A stretch of 64,000 nt of DNA from contig CBDFMN010000003.1 in the NCBI GenBank assembly GCA_965249685.1, forward strand, positions 434,001-498,000, written 5' to 3'. Position numbers and translations under genes: made by a program. Shown piece after piece: positions 16,983-24,594 of this stretch; position 1 is the first letter of the stretch, and every line of letters starts with the position of its first letter. The notes below the pieces were generated by a model. It did not search any database, had not been told where the DNA came from, and was given only the letters and a program-made list of their open reading frames with translations. The DNA comes from RH-AL1 sp965249685 (GTDB lineage: Bacteria > Pseudomonadota > Alphaproteobacteria > Rhizobiales > Beijerinckiaceae).

Positions 16983-18323
16983 ATGAGTAAAGTTCGTATG
17001 ATTTTCGGCTCACGTCGCGCCATGCAGTTTGCCTTGGCCGGCATCACCGCAGCCTCTCTCGCTGGTTGCGCCGATTCCGACCGGTTTGCGGCCAACCCGC
17101 TCGGCAATCCGTTTTCCACGGCCTCGACCGATCGTTCGGAGGTCCCGCGGCCCGAACGCGACGGCGACATGCCATACCGTCGCAGCGCGCCGTCCTCGGC
17201 CGTCTCCTCGCGTTCCCTGCCGCCGCCGATTCAGAGCTCGGCTCTCCCGATGCGGCAGCAAGCGGCCAGTTACGCCGTGCCCGCGCACCAAAGCCCGCGC
17301 CTCGCGCAAGCTCCCGTGCCGATGCGCTCCGACGTGACGGGCTCGATCGCGACGGGCCACGGCAGTTGGTCGTCGGACGGTGGCATGCCCGTTATCGCCG
17401 CGCAAGGCGACACGGCGAAACTGCTCGCCGAACGCTACAACATTCCCGCGGACGTTTTGCTGCGGACGAACGGCTTCGCTTCCGCCTCGCAGATCCAGCC
17501 CGGCACACGGGTGGTCATTCCGGTTTACAGCGTGACGGGTGGTTCAAGCTCGCGCAGCGCTGCGGCAGTTCCCGAGAAGCACGCCCACGCCTCGCGCGAG
17601 AAGCTCCTGGCGCGCCACGAATCCAAGCCGGAGCCGATGCGCTTCGTCAGAGGCCCGCAGCCTGCGCCAGTCAAGGCGGCCGCCGCGCCGGCTCGCGGGC
17701 GCGCCGAAGCGATGAAGAAGATGGCGCGTGGCGGCGACAAGCCGATGCCGGCATCCCCTGCGAAGCCGGTCGCGGTGGCCGCCGCAAAGCCCGCGCCCGC
17801 GAAGAAGCCCGTGAGCGTCGCCAAGGTCGAGGCGCCGAAGCCTGTGAAGGTCGCCAAGGTGGAGGCGCCCGAGGTCAAGAAGCCGGCGGCGGTCGATCCG
17901 ACGCCGACGGCCAGCCTGCCGCCGCCCGCGGTCGCCGCTGCGGCCGGCTCGGCCAACCCGGAGTTCCGCTGGCCGGCGCGCGGCCGCATCATCCAGGGCT
18001 TCAAGTCCGGCGGGAACGACGGCATCAACATCGCGGTACCCGAAGGCACGGCGGTGAAGGCGGCGGAATCGGGCGTCGTCGCCTATGCCGGCAGCGAGAT
18101 CAAAGGCTTCGGCAACCTCGTCCTGATCCGTCATCCCAACGGCTACGTCTCGGCCTACGCCAACAATGGCCAGTTGGACGTGAAGCGGGGCGAGCAGGTC
18201 AAGCGTGGCCAGACGATCGCCAAATCCGGCCAAAGCGGCAACGTCGCCTCGCCACAGCTCCATTTCGAGTTGCGGAAGGGATCGACGCCGGTCGACCCGA
18301 CGCAGTACCTCGCCGGTCTCTGA
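16983..18323 (+). CDS. LysM and degenerate M23/LytM lipoprotein, NlpD/DipM-like
   Basis: This is a predicted envelope factor that activates cell-wall amidases during division. The ATG at 16983 gives a lipoprotein signal with lipobox SLAGC. A LysM domain covers roughly residues 137-182 (ISAQGDTAKLLAERYN-like, reading AAQGDTAKLLAERYN). A long Ala/Pro/Lys linker follows, then a LytM domain from about residue 330 to the end. The zinc ligands are mostly lost: N345 and N349 replace the His and Asp of the first motif (NDGINIAV), AYANNG replaces the YAH motif, and PQLHFE keeps only the last His. It follows surE-pcm after an inserted chemoreceptor, which supports the nlpD position. Confidence 0.88.
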   Translation: MSKVRMIFGSRRAMQFALAGITAASLAGCADSDRFAANPLGNPFSTASTDRSEVPRPERDGDMPYRRSAPSSAVSSRSLPPPIQSSALPMRQQAASYAVPAHQSPRLAQAPVPMRSDVTGSIATGHGSWSSDGGMPVIAAQGDTAKLLAERYNIPADVLLRTNGFASASQIQPGTRVVIPVYSVTGGSSSRSAAAVPEKHAHASREKLLARHESKPEPMRFVRGPQPAPVKAAAAPARGRAEAMKKMARGGDKPMPASPAKPVAVAAAKPAPAKKPVSVAKVEAPKPVKVAKVEAPEVKKPAAVDPTPTASLPPPAVAAAAGSANPEFRWPARGRIIQGFKSGGNDGINIAVPEGTAVKAAESGVVAYAGSEIKGFGNLVLIRHPNGYVSAYANNGQLDVKRGEQVKRGQTIAKSGQSGNVASPQLHFELRKGSTPVDPTQYLAGL

Positions 18324-18375
18324 GTTTCCAGAATCCTCCTTCGTCACCCGCGAGACACGTGCGGCGGAGGTCGGT

Positions 18376-18404
18376 AAAGGCGGCGGGCTCGTCCCGCCGC
18401 CTTT
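18376..18404. terminator. Bidirectional intrinsic terminator between the LytM gene and cobV
   Basis: A perfect 12-bp GC-rich stem (AAAGGCGGCGGG at 18376-18387 and CCCGCCGCCTTT at 18393-18404) with a 5-base loop is flanked by A on the left and T on the right. It sits between two convergent genes, so it can end transcription from both sides. Confidence 0.85.
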
Positions 18405-18410
18405 TGCCGT

Positions 18411-19190
18411 TCAGAGTCCGGCGGTGAAGGCGACGAGCATGGCGACCTCGCTCACCTGCTGCGTCGCGCCGGCCACGTCACCGGTGTGGCCCCCGATTTC
18501 CCGCCGCGCAAGGGCGACGGCACAGAGCGCCGCCACGCAAGCCGCGCCCACGGCTGTTAGCACGTGGGGCAGCGTGGCGCCCGCCGCGAGCGGCAGGCCG
18601 GCCGGCAGCAAGGCCAGCGCGCAGGCCGCACCGAAACGTCCGCCGCCGATGACACCGACCATGGCGCCCAGGCCGTCGCCCCGCGCCGATGGCAGCAGAA
18701 CGAGCGGAAGCAGGCAGAGCGTCCGCGAGACGCCCGCGGCGGCAATCAGGATTGCCGCGGCATCGGCCAGACCGTGCCCGGTGAGGATCGCGAGGCTGGT
18801 CGCCCGCAGGGCGAGCGACAGGGCAAGCGCGCAGGCGCCGTAGGTGCCGATGCGGCTGTCGCCCATGATGGCGAGCTTGCGCTCCCGTCCCCGGCCGCCG
18901 CCGAACCCGTCGGCGCAATCGGCGAGCCCGTCTTCGTGCAGCGCGCCCGTGGCGACAAGGAGCGCCGTGAGAGCGAGCAGGCCGGCCGTGACGGCGGGCA
19001 GACCGGCCAGATGGCCCGCCGCAAGAACGAGAGCCGGCAGGGTGCCGATCAGTGCGCCCGCCAGGGGCACCATCGCGGCGGCATGGGCGAGGCCGCCGCC
19101 GCCCAGCTCCGCCTCGCGGCGCGTCGCAGGCAACGGCAGGCGCGAGAAAAACCGGAGGCAGATGAGCAGATCGGCGAAAGCGGAGGCCAT
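18411..19190 (-). CDS. cobV: Adenosylcobinamide-GDP ribazoletransferase (cobalamin synthase)
   Basis: This integral membrane enzyme joins adenosylcobinamide-GDP to alpha-ribazole in the last steps of cobalamin assembly (CobS in Salmonella naming, CobV in Pseudomonas naming). The signature ALHEDGLADCADGFGGG and the following MGDSRIGTYGACAL are diagnostic, and the remainder is strongly hydrophobic. The start at 19190 (MASAFADLLICLRFFSRLPL) gives 259 residues; the frame is open 51 codons further but that part is arginine-rich and not family-like. It is divergent from cobT with 146 bp between them. Confidence 0.94.
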   Translation of the reverse strand: MASAFADLLICLRFFSRLPLPATRREAELGGGGLAHAAAMVPLAGALIGTLPALVLAAGHLAGLPAVTAGLLALTALLVATGALHEDGLADCADGFGGGRGRERKLAIMGDSRIGTYGACALALSLALRATSLAILTGHGLADAAAILIAAAGVSRTLCLLPLVLLPSARGDGLGAMVGVIGGGRFGAACALALLPAGLPLAAGATLPHVLTAVGAACVAALCAVALARREIGGHTGDVAGATQQVSEVAMLVAFTAGL

Positions 19191-19336
19191 GCCGGCTCTT
19201 CCCGCATCGCCGCTGGTTTGTCGAGCGTGGTGGCGCTTCAAGGCGCGCGCTGCGTCGACCCGCTCATGCCGTGGCATCGCGCGTTTCCTTTTGCGGCGGT
19301 GCCCTATAAGAGGCGGGCTCTTTATCCGAGGTCTCC

Positions 19337-20359
19337 ATGGCAACCAGCGGCCTTCCCTTCGATGACATCCGCGCCTTGTTCGCGCTCATGCCGGAGGCAT
19401 CGGAGCGGGCGGCCGACGCGGTGCGCGCGCGCCAAGCCGAGCTGACGAAGCCGGCTGGCTCGCTCGGCCGGCTCGACGAAATCGTGGCCTTTCTCGCGGG
19501 TTGGCAGGACAAGGCGATGCCGACGATGCACCACCCCCTCGTCGCGGTGTTCGCCGGCAACCACGGCGTGACCGCAAGAGGTGTCTCGGCTTACCCCGCC
19601 TCCGTCACCCGCGCGATGCTCGAGAACTTCGCCGCCGGCGGCGCGGCGATCAACCAGATCTGCGCGACCTTCGGCATCGGTCTCAAGGTCTTCGAACTCG
19701 CCCTCGACATCCCCACCGGCGACATCACCGAAGAGCCAGCGATGGACGAGGCGGCGGCCGCGGGCACCATGGCCTTCGGGATGGAGGCGGTCGCCGGCGA
19801 CGTCGACGTGCTGTGCCTGGGCGAGATGGGGATCGGCAACACGACCGTGGCGGCGGCGATCTACGCGGCGCTCTACGGCGGCGCGGGGTCCGACTGGGTC
19901 GGGCGCGGCACGGGCGTCGACGACCCCACGCTCGCGCGTAAGATCGAGGCGGTCGACGCCGCCCTTGTGCGCCATGCCGGACACCTGCGCGATCCCCTGG
20001 AGGTCATGCGACGCCTCGGCGGCCGCGAGATCGCCGCGATCGCCGGCGCTATCCTGGCGGCGCGGATGCAGCGCGTGCCGGTGATCCTCGACGGCTTCGT
20101 GGTCTGCGCGGCGGCGGCGATCCTGCAGGCCTGCGACCCGACCGCGCTGGACCATTGCCTCGCCGGTCACGTCTCGGCGGAGCAGGCGCACCGGCGCGCC
20201 CTAGAACGCATCGGCAAGGCGCCGCTGCTCGACCTGGGCATGCGGCTCGGCGAGGGGTCCGGCGCGGCGCTGGCGATGGGGATCGTCAAGGCGGCCCTGG
20301 CCTGTACCCGCGATATGGCGACCTTCGCGCAGGCGGGCGTGGCCGGTAAGATATCGTAG
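19337..20359 (+). CDS. cobT: Nicotinate-nucleotide--dimethylbenzimidazole phosphoribosyltransferase
   Basis: The enzyme makes alpha-ribazole phosphate for the lower nucleotide loop of cobalamin (CobU in Pseudomonas naming). The 340-residue product shows FAGNHGVTARGVSAYP and GEMGIGNTTVAAAIY, plus the C-terminal LDLGMRLGEGSGAALA that carries the catalytic Glu. It pairs functionally and divergently with cobV. No cobalamin riboswitch was recognised in the shared upstream region. It is convergent with the S10 peptidase gene. Confidence 0.95.
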   Translation: MATSGLPFDDIRALFALMPEASERAADAVRARQAELTKPAGSLGRLDEIVAFLAGWQDKAMPTMHHPLVAVFAGNHGVTARGVSAYPASVTRAMLENFAAGGAAINQICATFGIGLKVFELALDIPTGDITEEPAMDEAAAAGTMAFGMEAVAGDVDVLCLGEMGIGNTTVAAAIYAALYGGAGSDWVGRGTGVDDPTLARKIEAVDAALVRHAGHLRDPLEVMRRLGGREIAAIAGAILAARMQRVPVILDGFVVCAAAAILQACDPTALDHCLAGHVSAEQAHRRALERIGKAPLLDLGMRLGEGSGAALAMGIVKAALACTRDMATFAQAGVAGKIS

Positions 20360-20437
20360 GCTTACAACCGTATTGAGGGCCGGCCGGCAAAGGACCTTGC
20401 CTTCGCGTATCGGGAGCCGTGTTTCCCACCCTGCGCC

Positions 20438-21979
20438 TCAGCGTTCCGCCGTCTTCCCCTCGCCCAGGATCAGCTTGCGCGCGTCCTCGCGCAGCGCCAC
20501 GCGCGATTCGTCCTCCAGGTAGAGCATGTGGCCGCCGCCGTAGACGGCGAGGCGGACGCGATCGGGGTCGCCGAACGGCGGCAACTGGTCGATCAGCATC
20601 TTGGAGGCGAAGTAGGGCGTGACCTGGTCGGTGACCCCATGCGCCACCAGCACGCGGAAATGCGGGTCGAGTGCGAGGAGCTCGCGCAGGTCGCTCAGCG
20701 ATTCCGCATGCGGCCGGCCGCCGCCCCAGTCCCAACGCCCATTCACCGCGCGATTGAGAATCTCGTAGCGCGCGTTGATGGGCCAGTTCAGCCGGTCCGC
20801 CGTCACGTCGGTCATCGCCGCCGCCAACCGTACCTTGACCGTGTCGAGGATCGGGTCTTCCGACCGGCTTCGCGCGGCGAACGGCTCGGGATCGAAGGCA
20901 GTGACGTTCGTGTCGTAATCGCTGGCGACCCGACCCTCGTCGCGGAGGCGCTCGCGGGTGAGGTCGGTGGCATCGACCCGGCCTCCGAGCCTCTGCACGA
21001 AACGCGGGTCGAGGCCGGTGAGAGCGGCGATGCTCGTGCTCATCCGCTTGAGCGCCGCCGCGTCACGCAGGCCACGGTAGAGGTCAACGAGGTAGGACCC
21101 TGAGGCATAGGCCTCGGCTTCCTGCAGCCGGCTCCGACTGTTTGGGCCCTTGAGGCCGCGGGCGGCAGCCACGAGCGAGGGAAGCCGCGTCGCGTAGGCG
21201 GCGGGATTGTCCGGATTCTGGAACCAGGTGAAGTCGAGCACCGGCGAGATCATCACGAGGCCGTCGATGCCGACGCCCTCGCTCGATTCCAGGCGATGCG
21301 CGAGCTTCGGCGCGCGGAAACCGCCGTAGCTCTCGCCGACGATGAATTTCGGGCCGGCGAGGCGATCGTTGGCGAGCAGCCATTTGCGTACGACGGTGGC
21401 GAGCGCGTCGATATCGCCGTCGACCGCGTAGAACTGCTTCTCGGCGTCGTCGCCTTTCCCCAGCATCCTGCTGTAGCCGGTCCCCGGCGGATCGATGAAC
21501 AGGAGGTCGGTGAAGTCGAGCCATGTCTCCGCGTTGTCGATGACGGCGATGGCGCCGGAGGGTGTCAGGTCGCTCGATCGAAGCGGCAGCCGCCAGGGTC
21601 CGAGCGCGCCGAGGTCGAGCCAGGCGGAACTCGCGCCTGGGCCGCCGTTGAGCGCGACCGACAGCGGTCGCGTGCGCCGGTCTGCCCCGTCGAGCTGGTA
21701 GGCGACGTAGCCGACGTCGGCGACCGGCTCCCCCGTCTTACCGTTCGCTAGACGTACCGCGCCGGCGGTCGCTTTGAAGTGCAGCACGCGGTCGCCGACG
21801 TTCAGCGTGTGAGCGGTGGTCGCGGGTGGCGGCAGCGGGTTGGGCGGGGCGCTCGCGGCGAAGTCGACTTTGGCGGGCGGTGCTTCGGCATAGGTGGTGG
21901 CCGGAAGACCGAGGGCGACCGCCATTCCGACGACCGCTAGGGCGAGGACCGCTGAACCGGGATTGGGGAATGGGCGCAC
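20438..21979 (-). CDS. Exported serine carboxypeptidase-like (S10) protein
   Basis: This alpha/beta-hydrolase of the S10 carboxypeptidase type is predicted to be secreted. The start is GTG at 21979, set by a perfect GGAGGT nine bases upstream; reading on further would only enter sequence antisense to the kinase region. The signal peptide covers about residues 1-30 (VLALAVVGMAVALGLPA). The oxyanion signature LNGGPGASS, nucleophile elbow GESYGGFRAP and the C-terminal His in GGGHML complete the expected triad with an Asp in between (HGVTDQVTPY). The 513-residue length fits bacterial S10 peptidases. Substrate is unknown. Confidence 0.9.
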   Translation of the reverse strand: MRPFPNPGSAVLALAVVGMAVALGLPATTYAEAPPAKVDFAASAPPNPLPPPATTAHTLNVGDRVLHFKATAGAVRLANGKTGEPVADVGYVAYQLDGADRRTRPLSVALNGGPGASSAWLDLGALGPWRLPLRSSDLTPSGAIAVIDNAETWLDFTDLLFIDPPGTGYSRMLGKGDDAEKQFYAVDGDIDALATVVRKWLLANDRLAGPKFIVGESYGGFRAPKLAHRLESSEGVGIDGLVMISPVLDFTWFQNPDNPAAYATRLPSLVAAARGLKGPNSRSRLQEAEAYASGSYLVDLYRGLRDAAALKRMSTSIAALTGLDPRFVQRLGGRVDATDLTRERLRDEGRVASDYDTNVTAFDPEPFAARSRSEDPILDTVKVRLAAAMTDVTADRLNWPINARYEILNRAVNGRWDWGGGRPHAESLSDLRELLALDPHFRVLVAHGVTDQVTPYFASKMLIDQLPPFGDPDRVRLAVYGGGHMLYLEDESRVALREDARKLILGEGKTAER

Positions 21980-22077
21980 GGCGTTGGGACCTCCGGGGGG
22001 ACCGCGCCGTCGTGCAACCGGAACGTGGTCGCGCCAAGGCCGCCTGCTGCGTGATCTCGTCCCGGTCGCAGCCTGTG

Positions 22078-23646
22078 TTACGCGGCGGTGCGAAGCGGCG
22101 TCCCGGTCTCTCGCATAGACCTCGAGCGCTCCGCACCGGCCTCGACGATGATGGCCGGCAAGGCGTCCATCACCCGTTCCGGCGGGAAGGATACGGTGAC
22201 CTCCGTGCCTTGGCGCACCATCGACTTCAGTGAGAACGTGCCGCCGTGCAGCTCGACGAGGCCCTTGACGATGGGCAGGCCGAGCCCCGTGCCTTCCTCC
22301 GCCGTCTTCTGGGCCAGGCTGCCGCGACCGAAGGAGGACATGACAACGGGGATCTCGCTCTCCGGGATGCCCTGGCCCGTGTCCTTGATGGTGAAGAACT
22401 GGCCGCCGTCCGGCGTGCAACCGGTCGAGATATTCACGGAACCGCCCTGCGGGGTGAACTTGATGGCGTTCGACAGGAGGTTGAGCACGACCTGACGCAC
22501 CGCGCGTTCGTCCGCCCATATGCGGGGCAGGGCGAGGTCGTCGGACTGGCTGAGGACGATGTCCTTCTTGCGCGCGCGCAGGGTCACGAGGTGGCGGCAC
22601 TCGTCGATCACGCCCTGCATGTCCACCGATTCTTCGCGGAGGTCGTAACGGCCGGCCTCGACGCGCGACAGGTCGAGGATCTCGTTGATGAGCATGAGGA
22701 GGTGCTGGCCGCTCGTGTGCACGTCGCCCGAGTACTCCTTGTAGGCCGGTACGGCATGGGCGCCGAACAGTTCCGCCTTCATCACCTCCGAGAAACCGAG
22801 AATGGCGTTGAGGGGCGTGCGCAGTTCGTGGCTCATAGTCGCCAGGAAGCGGGATTTGGCGAGGTTCGATTCCTCCGCGCGCCGCCGCGCCAGGTCGCTG
22901 TTGGCCTTGCTCTGCTCCAGTTCGGCGATCAGCTCGTCCTTGTCGGCCTGGAATGACAATCCTTGCATGGACGTCACATAGACGCGCCGCGCCATGGTCG
23001 CGAAATAAACGAGCGACGCCAGCGCGATCCCGGCGAGGAGGGCGTTGCTGTCAAACAGGCTCGTCGGCCGCAGGATGGCCAGGATGGCGGCCGTGATCGG
23101 CAGAAGCCCGCCGTGCACGGCGGCCGGGATGGTCGCGGCCGCGGTGGCGTTCATCGCCGCGACCAGCAGCAGCGCGATGATCATGAAGGCGGTCACGCTC
23201 GGCGCGTGTTCGGCGCCACCTGTCACGATGACCAGCGACCAGGCGGTGCCCTGGACCGCTTCCACCGCGACGAACAGCTTGCCCCAGCGGCTGACGTTGA
23301 TGTCGGCCCAAGCCTTGCGCTGAAGGAGGTTCGCCAGCGTATAGCCGGCGGCGAGCGCCGCGGCGGCGAACCCGAGCCAGACGGCGACGGCCTGGAGAGG
23401 TGCCCAGCGCAGCGCCACCGCCGCAACCGCCAGGCAAAGCGCCGCCAAGCCCAGCATCGCCCGCTTGCGCCGCTCGGCATAGAGGCGCAGCAGCTCGACG
23501 TCGAAGGTCCGATGGCCGCTGCCCGAAGAGGTCAGCTTCTCGCGCGCCTCGCGCACCTTCATCGCCAGGCGACGGCGCTCGGCCGCGAGCCTGGGGTCGC
23601 CGCCGCGCCCTCGCTCGATCATCTCGGCGGTGACTTCCGTCATCAT
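22078..23646 (-). CDS. Membrane sensor histidine kinase, PleC/DivJ-like
   Basis: This 522-residue kinase has a cytoplasmic N-terminus with basic coiled-coil features. About six membrane helices lie between residues 63 and 218, with a short coiled coil before the dimerisation domain. The phospho-acceptor is H273 in FLATMSHELRTPLNAILGFS, and the ATPase domain carries the N box (NLLSNAIKF), G1 (DTGQGI) and G2 (GTGLGLPIVK). The H-box resembles the DivJ/PleC/PdhS cell-cycle kinases of alphaproteobacteria, but no adjacent response regulator exists. Two consecutive ATGs (23646, 23643) are equally possible starts and the ribosome site is weak. It lies upstream of the S10 gene by 98 bp. Confidence 0.88.
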   Translation of the reverse strand: MMTEVTAEMIERGRGGDPRLAAERRRLAMKVREAREKLTSSGSGHRTFDVELLRLYAERRKRAMLGLAALCLAVAAVALRWAPLQAVAVWLGFAAAALAAGYTLANLLQRKAWADINVSRWGKLFVAVEAVQGTAWSLVIVTGGAEHAPSVTAFMIIALLLVAAMNATAAATIPAAVHGGLLPITAAILAILRPTSLFDSNALLAGIALASLVYFATMARRVYVTSMQGLSFQADKDELIAELEQSKANSDLARRRAEESNLAKSRFLATMSHELRTPLNAILGFSEVMKAELFGAHAVPAYKEYSGDVHTSGQHLLMLINEILDLSRVEAGRYDLREESVDMQGVIDECRHLVTLRARKKDIVLSQSDDLALPRIWADERAVRQVVLNLLSNAIKFTPQGGSVNISTGCTPDGGQFFTIKDTGQGIPESEIPVVMSSFGRGSLAQKTAEEGTGLGLPIVKGLVELHGGTFSLKSMVRQGTEVTVSFPPERVMDALPAIIVEAGAERSRSMRETGTPLRTAA

Positions 23647-23864
23647 CGCAAGGCCATCACTGATGGGAGCTAGGGAACACCGCAAGCTCCGGGAACGCTG
23701 AACACCGAAGCGTCCGCACCGCAGGTCGCTTCGATGCCGCAGCATTGGCCGGCAAAGATTAATGTCCGGCTCTCAAATCAAATCGAATTCTTGCGATCCC
23801 GCCGGCAGGGCTTAAGTCGCTCGCAGGAACGTGGCAGCCGGAGAGCATCGCGATCGCTGACATC

Positions 23865-24506
23865 TTGAACGACGGCGACGCGCTCGTCGGCTTGGTTTCC
23901 GAAATCAGGACGTGCCGCCTCTGCCGCGACGCGCCGGTGTTCCTGCCGCCCCTGCCGCAGGAGCCGAACCCGATCCTGCGGATCGACCCACGCGCGCGGC
24001 TGCTCATCGCCAGCCAGGCGCCGGGCCTGCGCGCCCATAACAGCAGCCTGCCGTTCGACGACCCATCCGGCGAGCGGCTGCGCCTTTGGATGGGGCTCGA
24101 CCGCCCGCGATTTTATGACGGTTCAAAGGTCCTGATCGCGCCCATGGGCTTCTGTTTTCCCGGCTACACGGCCGACAAGGCGGACCTGCCGCCGCGCCGC
24201 GAATGCGCGAGCCTCTGGCACGACCGCCTCTTCGCGGCCATGCCGCAGGTCGAGCTTATTCTCGCGATCGGCCGTCACGCCCAGGCCTATCACTTCCGCC
24301 GGCTGGGCCGACCGCTGCCGGCCGCCATCAAGCTCGGGGATTTGGTGCGGCGCTGGCGCGACTTTGCCGGCAGCAGCCCCACCGTGATCGCCTTGCCGCA
24401 TCCCTCCTGGCGCAACAGCGGATGGATCAACCGGAATCCATGGTTCGAGAGCGACGTGGTGCCAGCAGTCCGTCAGGCCGTCGCCCATGCCACGCGTCTT
24501 GTGTAG
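23865..24506 (+). CDS. Uracil-DNA glycosylase superfamily protein
   Basis: This 213-residue protein has the UDG fold signatures: LLIASQAPGLRAH near residue 48, and the later LPHPSWRNSGW, which corresponds to the HPS-type leucine-loop motif. An N-terminal CRLC pair is present but not the four cysteines expected of Fe-S family 4/5 UDGs, so a cluster is doubtful. Start choice is weak: no ATG is available and a TTG at 23865 is used here. It is divergent from the histidine kinase gene. Uracil excision is not assured for this branch. Confidence 0.8.
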   Translation: MNDGDALVGLVSEIRTCRLCRDAPVFLPPLPQEPNPILRIDPRARLLIASQAPGLRAHNSSLPFDDPSGERLRLWMGLDRPRFYDGSKVLIAPMGFCFPGYTADKADLPPRRECASLWHDRLFAAMPQVELILAIGRHAQAYHFRRLGRPLPAAIKLGDLVRRWRDFAGSSPTVIALPHPSWRNSGWINRNPWFESDVVPAVRQAVAHATRLV

Positions 24507-24594
24507 GAAACGGGAACGCTTGGGCCGCGAGGACGATACAATCCAGGCAACTCGACTCAAGAGGCCGCCGATCTGCCTCGTAAACGACGTTCAG

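Noticed and set aside
19191..19336. Possible cobalamin riboswitch between cobV and cobT
   Set aside because: The region is only 146 bp and shows no B12-box consensus or the usual multi-stem layout.
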